A stretch of DNA of 64,000 nucleotides from Gammaproteobacteria bacterium (GTDB taxonomy: Bacteria > Pseudomonadota > Gammaproteobacteria > Burkholderiales > Rhodocyclaceae), in assembly GCA_018828385.1 (NCBI GenBank), contig JAHJVE010000011.1, forward strand, positions 62,001 to 126,000. The letters run 5' to 3'. Of the stretch, positions 30,038 through 37,918 are shown piece after piece (position 1 is the first letter of the stretch; every line of letters starts with the position of its first letter). The notes under the pieces were generated by a model. The model was not told where the DNA came from. It was given only the letters and a program-made list of their open reading frames with translations, and ran no database searches. The position numbers and the translations under genes were made by a program.

Positions 30038-31329
30038 CAGAAGGGCTGCGCCCTTTTCAGCTGCGGCTTGGCGGCCAGTAGCACGTTGCCGCGGCTGACG
30101 GAGGTATCGAGCGCCGCCTTGGCCGGCTTCTCGTCGGCCCAGACGGCCTCCAGTTCCTCGTCGGCGATGAGCCTGACCTGGTCGATATTGGCTACGCGCA
30201 CGGACGGCTTGCTGCCGTTTCCGTTGAGCGAGGCGTAGGCGATTTCGATCGTCTTGTCGTCATCCTTCAGCAATTTGCTGCGCGCCGCGGAACGGGTGGC
30301 GTCGGTCATCGGCAGACCGCCATAGACGCGTACGATTTCCAGCTGCATTTCCGGCGACAGCAGGAAATTGACGAATTTCGCAGCCTGCTTGTACTGCGCC
30401 CGCGTGCGACCGGCACCGAACCACAGCGATGCACCGTCGGCCAGCGACGACTTGCGACCGCCATAAACGTCGTCGTGATGCGGCAGTGGCGCCACGCCCA
30501 ACTCGACGCCCTTGGCGTCATGGAAATCGACATTTTCGCGCGAATCGGTGGTGATCATCGCGCATTCACCTTCGTGGAATTTGGCGCTGGCCTCGTTGCG
30601 ACGGCCGAACAGCTTGAAATAATTGGCCTTGCTCCACGTTGCCATCATCGCCAGGTGCTTGACCTGCGGCAGGCCGTTGAAAGTCAGCAAGCCCTTTTCG
30701 GTTGCCGCCGGCGCGCCGGAGATGGCGCTGACGTTATCGACGTGCACCCAGACCGGCCACGACGAGGTGTAAGGACAGGCGTAGCCGGCGTCCTGCAACT
30801 TGTCGAGCATGCCCTGCATCTCGAACCAGGTCTTCGGCGGCTGCTCCGGGTCCAGCCCGGCCTTGCGGAAGGCATTCTTGTTGTAGAACAGGACAGGGGT
30901 GGAATAAAGCACGGGCAAGGCGACCAGGCGGCCCCTGGCATCAACGACGCCGGCCTTCAGATCGCCGGACAACTGGCCAAACTTCAGCGGCTGGCCAGCC
31001 TGGGCCATGACGCGATAAAGCGGCGCAAAGGTATTCGACTGGCTGAGCACATCACTCATGTCGTAGCGACGGACCAGATTGAGTATTGCCGGCTTGTCAC
31101 CCTTTTCCAGACGAACCAGTTTCAGCGAGCTACCGGACTCCTTGTTGAAGCGATCGACAATCACCTGCAAACGGTCGGCCCCCGCCGGGCCAAGATTGTG
31201 CGCCAACTCGAGCTGGGCCGCTACGGCCGGGGCAGGCACCGCCTTGGCTGGCTTGACCGGTTTGGCCTGCACCACGGAACAAGCCAGGGCGAGAGTCATG
31301 GCGACGGTCAAGGGACGAAGGCAATACGA
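30037..31329 (-). CDS. ugpB: Extracellular solute-binding protein, UgpB-like
   Basis: This 430-residue periplasmic binding protein is of family 1, closest in character to the glycerol-3-phosphate / glycerophosphodiester receptor UgpB. A signal peptide (VAMTLALACSVVQA) is followed by ELAHNLGPAGADRLQVIVDRFNKES (in parts, ELAHNLGPAGADRLQ and VIVDRFNKES). Further family stretches are LPVLYSTPVLFYNKNAFRKAGLDP and the CAMITTDSRENVDF, GGRKSSLADGASLWF region. The start was placed at MSYCLRP, with eight upstream residues rejected. No ugpA, ugpE or ugpC permease or ATPase gene lies next to it, which is unusual. The only partner is ugpQ. Confidence 0.85.
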   Translation of the reverse strand, partial: SYCLRPLTVAMTLALACSVVQAKPVKPAKAVPAPAVAAQLELAHNLGPAGADRLQVIVDRFNKESGSSLKLVRLEKGDKPAILNLVRRYDMSDVLSQSNTFAPLYRVMAQAGQPLKFGQLSGDLKAGVVDARGRLVALPVLYSTPVLFYNKNAFRKAGLDPEQPPKTWFEMQGMLDKLQDAGYACPYTSSWPVWVHVDNVSAISGAPAATEKGLLTFNGLPQVKHLAMMATWSKANYFKLFGRRNEASAKFHEGECAMITTDSRENVDFHDAKGVELGVAPLPHHDDVYGGRKSSLADGASLWFGAGRTRAQYKQAAKFVNFLLSPEMQLEIVRVYGGLPMTDATRSAARSKLLKDDDKTIEIAYASLNGNGSKPSVRVANIDQVRLIADEELEAVWADEKPAKAALDTSVSRGNVLLAAKPQLKRAQPF

Positions 31330-31425
31330 CATGGCGGCTCCAGCGATTTTCAAGGAGATGGATTATAGAGCCGAGCGACGCGACGCGCCCCCCACACTTT
31401 TCGCAAATATGCGAGAATCCGGCGC

Positions 31426-31806
31426 ATGATCAAGCGAATTTTTCTGATTCTCGCCATCTTCGGACTGACCGCCTGCGACCAGATAAGCCACAAACTGGGC
31501 CTCGAAGATCCAGCCAAAAAGGAAGCGCGAACCGAGGAGGAAGCCAAGGCTGTCGGTGGCGCCTGCCGTCAGTCCGGGCGCGCTATCGAGGACTGCTACG
31601 CGATTTACAGCTGGCTGCCCAAGGCCGGGGTTTACGCCGGCTGGCGCGACATGGATGAATACATGCGCGAGAACAAGCTGGAAACGATCGAACCTCAGTT
31701 GCCCCCGCCGGAAGGCCCGGCCAGCAAGAAACGGAAGAAGACCCAGGAAGCCGCAGCCGAAAGCGAAACCAAGGCCGAACCCGAAAAGAAGGCTGAAAAA
31801 CACTAA
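31426..31806 (+). CDS. Putative lipoprotein, unknown function
   Basis: This is a 126-residue protein with a type II signal peptide whose lipobox LTAC puts the lipidated cysteine at residue 17. The mature part contains GACRQSGRAIEDCYAIYSWLPKAGVYAGWRDMDEYM (segments GACRQSGRAIEDC and AGVYAGWRDMDEYM) with two cysteines. It ends in a lysine- and glutamate-rich, low-complexity tail (KKRKKTQEAAAES). It is probably anchored to the outer membrane. The gene lies 48 bases before the large histidine kinase gene and in the same direction. No family is recognised. Confidence 0.65.
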   Translation: MIKRIFLILAIFGLTACDQISHKLGLEDPAKKEARTEEEAKAVGGACRQSGRAIEDCYAIYSWLPKAGVYAGWRDMDEYMRENKLETIEPQLPPPEGPASKKRKKTQEAAAESETKAEPEKKAEKH

Positions 31807-31853
31807 TCCGCTGCCGTGGCAAGCAGGCCAAACACGACCGGAAGACAGGAAAA

Positions 31854-34391
31854 ATGAGACTTCCCGCATTCATGGGCGGCATTCGCGGCAAGCTGATCGG
31901 CATTTTCGTGCTGATCAAGGTTGTTCCCCTGCTCCTGCTCGCCGGCTTCGCCTGGTATGCCACCAGTCAGCTCGGCGCCGACGTCGCGACCAAAGCTGGC
32001 AGCATGGCCGACGCCATGCTGTCGACGATCAAGAATGTCGGCCAGACGGTAACCGACGACTCCATCCGCGCCCTTGACCAGCGTTCGCGCGAAGCCATCG
32101 AATCCCTGACCACGAACGCAGCCAAGGAAATTGCCGACTTTCTCCATGACCGCGATGCCGACATCCGGCAGGCCGCCAGCCTGGAACCGTCCGAGGCTGC
32201 TTTTCGCCGTTTCCTGAGCCAGCGCAGCCGGCCGATCTACCAGCACGGTCCCTGGAAACTCGCGGCGGATGGTCAATCCTGGGAGCCAGAACAATCAGTC
32301 AAGCGCGAGGCCAGGATCACCCGCCCCGTGCTGGCGGACAACGCCAGGGATTTCCACACCCGCCCGCCGGAATATTTTGGCGAGGCCGAGCAGCGGCCAC
32401 TGTTCGTCGAAATGACCTTTGTCGATCCCGACGGCAACGAACAAATCAAGGTCACGACCGGCCAGCTGACCGAAAGAGGCCGCAAAAACGTCGTTGACCG
32501 TAGCAACACCTTCGTCAAGGCGGAAAATTATTTTGCCGAGCTGAAAAAACTCAAGCCAGGCGACATCTACGTCTCCGACGTTATCGGCGCCTACGTGCCG
32601 ACGCACACCATAGGACCTTACCTGCCGGCCAGTCTCGAAAAAGCCGGCAAGCCCTTTAAACCGGAGGAGTCGGCCTATGCCGGCACGGAAAACCCGGTGG
32701 GCAAGCGCTTTCGCGGCATCGTCCGCTGGGCCATGCCGGTGGTCAGGGGGGGCCGGACCGTGGGTTACGTCACGCTCGCCCTCGATCATGACCATATCCG
32801 CCAGTTCTCCGATCGCCTGATGCCGACCGATGAGCGCTACACGCCGATCGCCGACGCCATCAAGGGCAACTACGCCTTCATCTGGGATTACAAGAGCCGC
32901 TCGATCTCCCACCCGCGCGATTATTTCATCGTCGGCTACGACCCGCAGACCGGCCAGCCGGCGACGCCCTGGATGGATGCCGATCTCTACGCCGAATGGC
33001 AAGCCAGCGGCAAGCCCTCGCATGAATTCCTGGCTGACGTCCCCGCCTTCCGCAAGCAGAGCCTGAAACTCAAACCGGCCAGGGAGCAGATCAAGGCCGG
33101 CACGGTCGGCCTCGATTGCCGCTACCTGAATTTTTCACCGCAATGCGACGGCTGGAACGCACTGACCGAGCACGGCGGCTCCGGCTCCTTCGTCATCTAT
33201 TTCTCCGGCCTGTGGAAGCTGACCACTGCTGCCGCCATCCCTTACTACACCGGCCAGTACGGCAAATCGCCGCAGGGCTTCGGCTTCGTCACCATCGGCG
33301 CCAATGTCGACGAATTCCACAAGGCGGCCACCGAGACGGCAGCCAAAATCAGCCAACTGGTCGAGGAAAAGGACGCCAGCCTGGCCACCCAGCGCGGTGA
33401 ACTGCTTGACCATATCGCCGAGAGCCTGACCTCGACCGGCATCGGCCTGTGGACGTCGACACTGCTCATGGTCGCCATCGTCATTGCCATTGCCATCTGG
33501 ATGGCCGGGCTGTTGACCCGGCGCATCACGGCGATGATCTCAGGCATTCACGCCTTCCAGGAAGGTGACCGCAAACACCGCCTGGAGGTGGGCTCTGCCG
33601 ATGAAATGGGCGAGCTGTCGCGTTCATTCAACCGCATGGCCGACTCGGTCGAAGAGTCCTTCAAGCGCCTCGAGGAGGCCAAGGAAAAAGCCGAGGAAGC
33701 CAGCCGGCAGAAATCCGCTTTTCTGGCCACCATGTCGCATGAGCTGCGCACCCCGCTCAACGGCATCCTCGGCTTTGCCGAGTTGCTCGGCAACGAACTG
33801 GACAACCCCGAGCAGCGCGGCTACGTGGAAATCATCGAGCAGAGTGGCGGTCACCTGCTCAACCTGGTCAATGAAATTCTCGATCTCGCCAAGATCGAAT
33901 CGGGCGAGATGCGCTTCGCCCGGATTGCCGTTCCGCTCACCGACCTGCTGATCGAAGTCGCGGCCGTACATCGCGTCACAGCCGAGGCGAAGGGCTTGAC
34001 GTTCCAGACGGTTCTTGCCGAGGACCTGCCCGCCGAGTTCATCACCGACCCCACCCGCCTGCGCCAGATCCTCAACAATTTGCTGAGCAATGCCGTCAAG
34101 TTCACCGACGCCGGCAGCGTCGTCTTCAGCGCCAGCCGGATCGGCGGTGACCTCGCCTTCGCCGTTCGCGACACCGGCCCGGGCATTCCTCCGGAAAGCC
34201 GCGAAACGATTTTCGAGAAGTTCAAGCAACTCGAAAATTTCCTGACCCGCGAACACGGAGGCACCGGTCTCGGACTGGCCCTCGTCCGGCAACTGGCCGA
34301 GCACATGGGGGGCAGGGTTACGCTCGAATCCGAGATGGGCGTAGGATCTACCTTTACCGTTCACCTGCCACTGGACATCAGCAATGACTGA
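31854..34391 (+). CDS. Membrane histidine kinase with large periplasmic sensor
   Basis: This is an 845-residue sensor kinase. An N-terminal membrane helix (LIGIFVLIKVVPLLLLAGFAW) opens a periplasmic region of about 490 residues with Cache-like features (SRSISHPRDYFIVGYDP). A second helix near residue 540 follows, then a HAMP linker, a short coiled coil rich in Glu, Lys and Ala, the HisKA box MSHELRTPLNGILGFAELLG around residue 630, and a HATPase domain (NNLLSNAVKFTD, DTGPGIPPE, GGTGLGLALVRQLAEHMGG). There is no receiver domain; the next gene supplies one and overlaps by eight bases. The ligand is unknown. Confidence 0.88.
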   Translation: MRLPAFMGGIRGKLIGIFVLIKVVPLLLLAGFAWYATSQLGADVATKAGSMADAMLSTIKNVGQTVTDDSIRALDQRSREAIESLTTNAAKEIADFLHDRDADIRQAASLEPSEAAFRRFLSQRSRPIYQHGPWKLAADGQSWEPEQSVKREARITRPVLADNARDFHTRPPEYFGEAEQRPLFVEMTFVDPDGNEQIKVTTGQLTERGRKNVVDRSNTFVKAENYFAELKKLKPGDIYVSDVIGAYVPTHTIGPYLPASLEKAGKPFKPEESAYAGTENPVGKRFRGIVRWAMPVVRGGRTVGYVTLALDHDHIRQFSDRLMPTDERYTPIADAIKGNYAFIWDYKSRSISHPRDYFIVGYDPQTGQPATPWMDADLYAEWQASGKPSHEFLADVPAFRKQSLKLKPAREQIKAGTVGLDCRYLNFSPQCDGWNALTEHGGSGSFVIYFSGLWKLTTAAAIPYYTGQYGKSPQGFGFVTIGANVDEFHKAATETAAKISQLVEEKDASLATQRGELLDHIAESLTSTGIGLWTSTLLMVAIVIAIAIWMAGLLTRRITAMISGIHAFQEGDRKHRLEVGSADEMGELSRSFNRMADSVEESFKRLEEAKEKAEEASRQKSAFLATMSHELRTPLNGILGFAELLGNELDNPEQRGYVEIIEQSGGHLLNLVNEILDLAKIESGEMRFARIAVPLTDLLIEVAAVHRVTAEAKGLTFQTVLAEDLPAEFITDPTRLRQILNNLLSNAVKFTDAGSVVFSASRIGGDLAFAVRDTGPGIPPESRETIFEKFKQLENFLTREHGGTGLGLALVRQLAEHMGGRVTLESEMGVGSTFTVHLPLDISND
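32480..32504 (-). repeat. Uptake-like repeat, site 13
   Basis: On the minus strand GCTACGGTCAAC is followed by GACGTTTTTGC. It is antisense in the histidine kinase gene and encodes VVDRSN. Confidence 0.7.
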
Positions 34392-34749
34392 ACCCCGTAA
34401 CGCCCTGGTCGTTGACGACCACCCGACCAACCGTCTGCTCGCCTCGGCCCTGCTCAGGAAGCTCGGCTGGACGGTCAGCGAAGCCGAGTCCGGCAACGCG
34501 GCACTAACCCAGGCCGCCGAGCACTCGTTCCGCCTCGTCATGCTCGACATCAGCATGCCGGGGCTTTCCGGCGAAGACACCTGCAGCCGGTTAAGGGCGG
34601 CCGAAGCCGGGCGCCCCCTGACCATCGTCGCCTATACCGCCCATGCCTTCCCGGAAGATCGGGAACGCCTGCTCGCCGCCGGTTTCGACGATGTGCTGGT
34701 CAAGCCGATCAGCCGTCAGCGCCTCGAAGAACTGCTCGAAAAACTGTAA
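34384..34749 (+). CDS. Single-domain response regulator receiver
   Basis: This is a 121-residue CheY-like receiver with no output domain. The acidic pocket is in ALVVDDHPTNRLL, the phosphoacceptor aspartate in VMLDISMPGLSG, the switch threonine in VAYTAHAFPED, and the conserved lysine in VLVKPIS. The start overlaps the kinase gene by eight bases, so the pair is coupled and looks like a split hybrid kinase. Output would go to a histidine phosphotransferase or another target outside the window. Confidence 0.9.
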   Translation: MTEPRNALVVDDHPTNRLLASALLRKLGWTVSEAESGNAALTQAAEHSFRLVMLDISMPGLSGEDTCSRLRAAEAGRPLTIVAYTAHAFPEDRERLLAAGFDDVLVKPISRQRLEELLEKL

Positions 34750-34830
34750 CCGCTGACGCTCCACGCCGCCGATCAGTGAGTCATTCCCCATCCCGGCGCA
34801 AGCATCCGGGTGCCAAGGCGCCGGTAGGCG

Positions 34831-34836
34831 TATAAT
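34831..34836 (+). promoter_or_regulatory. -10 element close to the rhlE start codon
   Basis: A consensus TATAAT ends only eight bases before the rhlE ATG, which has no ribosome-binding site (CCGTCCCC precedes it). If this box is used, the messenger would be leaderless or nearly so. No clear -35 box is seen. Confidence 0.4.
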
Positions 34837-34844
34837 CCGTCCCC

Positions 34845-36380
34845 ATGTCTGAAATCAATACCTTAGCTGGCGACAACGCCATAGTCATCGCTGCCGACGC
34901 AGTGCCCGAAATCACCTTTGCCGACCTCGGCCTGGCGCCCGAACTCCTGCGCGCCGTGCTCGACGAGGGCTACACCAAGCCGACGCCGATCCAGGCCCAG
35001 GCCATCCCGCTCGTCATCAGCGGCAAGGACATCATGGGCGGCGCCCAGACCGGCACCGGCAAGACGGCCGCCTTCACGCTGCCCATCCTGCAGCGCATCC
35101 TGCCTTTCGCCAGCAGTAGCCCGTCGCCGGCCAAGCACCCGGTGCGCGCCCTGATCCTCGCGCCAACCCGCGAACTGGCCATGCAGGTCTACGAATCGGT
35201 CAAAACCTACAGCAAGCACACGCCAATCCGCGCCATGTGCGCCTTCGGCGGCGTCGATATCCGGCCGCAGATCGCCGAACTGAAAAAAGGCGTCGAAATC
35301 CTCGTCGCCACCCCCGGTCGACTGCTCGATCACGTCGAAAACAAGAGTGTCAGCTTCAATTCCGTCCAGGCCCTGGTCCTCGACGAAGCCGACCGCATGC
35401 TCGACATGGGCTTCGTCCCCGACGTCACGCGCATCCTCAACATGCTGCCGGCCCAGCGCCAGAGCCTGCTGTTCTCCGCCACCTTCTCGGACGAAATCAA
35501 GAAGCTGGCCGACACCATGCTCAAGTCGCCGATCCTGATCGAAGTCGCCCGCCGCAACCAGGTCTCCGACACCATCACCCACCGCGTCCATCCGGTTTCC
35601 GAATACGGCAAGCGCGGCCTGCTGACCAAGTTGCTCAAGTCCGGCGAAATCCGCCAGTGCATCGTCTTCATGCGCACCAAGCAGGGCTGTTCGCGCCTGA
35701 CCCGCGAACTACAGCGCGCCGGCATCAAGGCCGACGCCATCCACGGTGACAAGAGCCAACTCGAACGCATCAAGGCCCTCGAAGCCTTCAAGGGCGGCGA
35801 AACGCACGCTCTCATCGCCACCGACGTCGCAGCGCGCGGCCTCGATGTCGACGACCTGCCCTACGTCATCAACTACGAGCTGCCGCACACGCCGGAAGAT
35901 TACGTGCACCGCATCGGCCGCACCGGCCGCGCCGGCAAGATGGGCAACGCCATTTCGCTGGTCAGCGCCCGCGAAGTCGTCTATCTCGTCGACATAGAAA
36001 AACTCATCAAGCGGCCAATCGAACAGGTCGAAGTCGCCGGTTTCGAGCCTGAGCCGGAATACGAATACCCTCCGGGCAACAAGCGCAAGCGCGGCGCCCC
36101 GGTCGTCGCCCCGGTCGCCCAACGCCCGGAACGTGGCGAACGCCACGAGCGCAGCGAACGTTCAGCTCGCCCCGAACGGGAGCGCAGCGATCGCCAGGAC
36201 CGCCGCCCACCGCGCCGCAACCCGATGATCGCCGCCGACGGTTTCGACTTCAGCAAGCCCTACGAAGACAACTCGCCACGTGGCGATGTCCCCGACTCAG
36301 CCACGGCAGTTGCCAAGGCTGATCCGCACAAGCCGAAGCGGGTGGTTGCGGCGTTGTTGGGTGGGCTTGGGCGCAAATAG
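34845..36380 (+). CDS. rhlE: DEAD-box RNA helicase, RhlE type
   Basis: This ATP-dependent RNA helicase acts in RNA decay and ribosome assembly. The 511-residue protein has the Q motif FADLGLAPELLRAV and GYTKPTPIQ, the Walker A AQTGTGKT (about 67-74), DEAD at 180-183, SAT at 211-213, and the helicase C-terminal HRIGRTGRAGK. The C-terminus is a basic, arginine- and glutamate-rich tail (ERGERHERSERSARPERER) typical of RhlE-type proteins and likely to bind RNA. The N-terminus has about 24 extra residues before the Q-motif region. An in-frame GTG near 34905 is an alternative start. A clear terminator follows. Confidence 0.93.
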   Translation: MSEINTLAGDNAIVIAADAVPEITFADLGLAPELLRAVLDEGYTKPTPIQAQAIPLVISGKDIMGGAQTGTGKTAAFTLPILQRILPFASSSPSPAKHPVRALILAPTRELAMQVYESVKTYSKHTPIRAMCAFGGVDIRPQIAELKKGVEILVATPGRLLDHVENKSVSFNSVQALVLDEADRMLDMGFVPDVTRILNMLPAQRQSLLFSATFSDEIKKLADTMLKSPILIEVARRNQVSDTITHRVHPVSEYGKRGLLTKLLKSGEIRQCIVFMRTKQGCSRLTRELQRAGIKADAIHGDKSQLERIKALEAFKGGETHALIATDVAARGLDVDDLPYVINYELPHTPEDYVHRIGRTGRAGKMGNAISLVSAREVVYLVDIEKLIKRPIEQVEVAGFEPEPEYEYPPGNKRKRGAPVVAPVAQRPERGERHERSERSARPERERSDRQDRRPPRRNPMIAADGFDFSKPYEDNSPRGDVPDSATAVAKADPHKPKRVVAALLGGLGRK

Positions 36381-36400
36381 GGGCCTGCCTTTTCGGGCAA

Positions 36401-36423
36401 AAAATCGCCCTTTTGGCGATTTT
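36401..36423 (+). terminator. Rho-independent terminator of rhlE
   Basis: The stem AAAATCGCC/GGCGATTTT with a five-base loop starts 20 bases after the rhlE stop. It has A-runs on one side and T-runs on the other, so it could work on both strands. Confidence 0.85.
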
Positions 36424-36435
36424 CAGGTGAATTGG

Positions 36436-36668
36436 CTTGGGGTTCCGCCCTGTTGGCGGGCGTACTTTCTTCTTGCTTCGCCAAGAAGAAAGTAGCCAAA
36501 GAAGAAGGCGACCCTGGGGCGGTGCCGGCTGCGCCGGTTCCCTGCGCTACTCGGGACTGGCGGGGGCTGCGGAACTCGGGCTTCGCCCTCAGACAGTCCT
36601 CGCCCCTTTTCCGCCAGCCCCTGCGTTGCTCGGCACCTTCCAAGGGGCCCGGTAAGGCGTCCACGCTC
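36436..36668 (+). repeat. Long non-coding repeat, copy A
   Basis: This element of about 230 bases is not protein-coding in any convincing frame. It contains a long perfect hairpin (TACTTTCTTCTTG, 36463-36475, with its complement at 36482-36494), followed by GTAGCCAAAGAAGAAGGCGACCC, quoted in parts. Conserved blocks TGCGCTACTCGG, CTTCGCC..CTCAGACA, CCCTGCGTTGCTC and GGCGTCC come next. I recognise the hairpin block from many beta- and gammaproteobacterial genomes, where it has no known function. It faces copy B. Confidence 0.75.
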
Positions 36669-36679
36669 AAACTGTGGAT

Positions 36680-36714
36680 TTCATTTTTGGGCTTTTTTTC
36701 GGGTTGACCGTGAG
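36680..36714 (-). repeat. Uptake-like repeat, site 14 (intergenic)
   Basis: On the minus strand CTCACGGTCAACCC is followed by GAAAAAAAGCCC and AAAAATGAAAT. It sits exactly between the two inverted copies of the long repeat. Confidence 0.75.
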
Positions 36715-36737
36715 AATCAGTTTTCGGGGCACTTCGG

Positions 36738-36972
36738 TCGAGCACGGACGCCTTTGGGGTCCCCATGAGAGGCGCTGAGCAACGCAGGGATGCCGGGGGC
36801 AGTCGGCTGGCGTTGTCTGAGCCGAAGGCGAGTTTAGCCAGCCGCCCGGCATTCCGAGTAGCGCAAGGTACCCCGAAGGGGCGCCGACCTTGGGGTCGCC
36901 TTTTCTTTGGCTACTTTCTTTTGGCGAAGCAAAAGAAAGTACGCCCGCCAGCAAGACGGAACCCCGAGCCCA
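36738..36972 (-). repeat. Long non-coding repeat, copy B (inverted)
   Basis: This is a second copy of the 36436-36668 element in the opposite orientation. The hairpin arms are TACTTTCTTTTG (36912-36923) and its complement (36930-36941). The same order of conserved blocks is present when read on the minus strand, ending in GGCGTCCGTGCTC near the centre. Sequence divergence between the copies is substantial outside the conserved blocks, so this is not a recent duplication. Confidence 0.75.
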
Positions 36973-37056
36973 TTAAACGGGAAATCGCCAAATAAGCGGA
37001 ACCCCAAGCCAACAAACCAGGAAAGCGCCATCCCACGCACGGCGCAACCAGCAGGC

Positions 37057-37833
37057 TCAGCCCCGCGCCACCGCCCCCTTGGCCGGCAACGCCTCAATCA
37101 ACTTGACGATGGCCAGCGACAGATTGTCACCGCTGCCCTTGGCCCTTCGCCTGGCCTTGTCAATGAGGATCTCGCAGGCCTGCCGGGCTGAATTCTGAGC
37201 GACCAGCATGCCGAGTTCTTCGTCGTCGAAATAGGCCCAGAGGCCATCTGAACAGAGCACGAAGGCGTCGCCGGCGACGAGGTCGACCGTTTCGGAGAGG
37301 GTGATCTTGGGCTCTTCCTGCCCGCCGAGCGAGGCCAGCAGGACATTGCGGTTGGGATGGGTCAGCGCCTGCTCGGCGGTGATTTTCCCGACGGAGAGTA
37401 GGTATTCGACATATGAGTGATCGATGGAGCGCTCGACCAGTGCATTGCCGCGAAAATGGTAGAGGCGGCTGTCTCCGCAGTGGCCCCAGGTGATTTTCCC
37501 CGGTTGCAGAAGCAGCATGACGGCCGTGCTGTGCGGGTCCATTTCGTTCATGAAACGCGACGCCTTGACCATCGTGTGGGCTTCACGCATGGCGTTTTCG
37601 AGCATGCGCTGCGGGCTTTCGTCGGCCGACGAAAACTGGTCGAGATTGGTTTTGGCGGTATGCACGACCTGCTCGGCAGCTAACGCTCCCCCGGTGTGCC
37701 CGCCCATGCCGTCGGCGACGACGGCCAGAGCGACGCCCCGTTTCCGGGCGTGCGGAAGGATCGCGACGCGATCCTGTTGTTCCTTGCGATCCCCTTGGTG
37801 CTGCGCCGCGCAGGCGTCGACTGCTATTGCCAT
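37057..37833 (-). CDS. PP2C-family serine/threonine protein phosphatase
   Basis: This is a 258-residue soluble PPM/PP2C phosphatase (Stp1/PrpC type). Metal-binding aspartates are in the N-terminal QQDRVAI, ALAVVADGMGGHTGG, FVLCSDGLWAYFDDEEL and GSGDNLSLAIVKL. The substrate-side WGHCGDSRLYHFR is also typical. In many proteobacteria such enzymes pair with a Hanks-type kinase and FHA proteins, but no such kinase gene is next to it here. It is followed by the inverted repeat region, with no terminator recognised, and lies 85 bases from the HDOD gene. Confidence 0.9.
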   Translation of the reverse strand: MAIAVDACAAQHQGDRKEQQDRVAILPHARKRGVALAVVADGMGGHTGGALAAEQVVHTAKTNLDQFSSADESPQRMLENAMREAHTMVKASRFMNEMDPHSTAVMLLLQPGKITWGHCGDSRLYHFRGNALVERSIDHSYVEYLLSVGKITAEQALTHPNRNVLLASLGGQEEPKITLSETVDLVAGDAFVLCSDGLWAYFDDEELGMLVAQNSARQACEILIDKARRRAKGSGDNLSLAIVKLIEALPAKGAVARG

Positions 37834-37918
37834 CCATCCCCCTTGTGTTGGGAAAGCTTACCACGGAAGGCTTTAGCTCCCCTTAACACTGTGTCAGGTA
37901 CAGCCATGGTTCGACGGT

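Noticed and set aside
36260-36995. Several short open frames across the inverted repeat region
   Set aside because: They read through hairpins and the conserved non-coding blocks in both directions, lack ribosome-binding sites, and change frame between the two repeat copies.
37057-37833. Hanks-type kinase/phosphatase pair
   Set aside because: Only the PP2C phosphatase is present. The neighbouring genes encode an HDOD protein and repeats, with no kinase or FHA domain.
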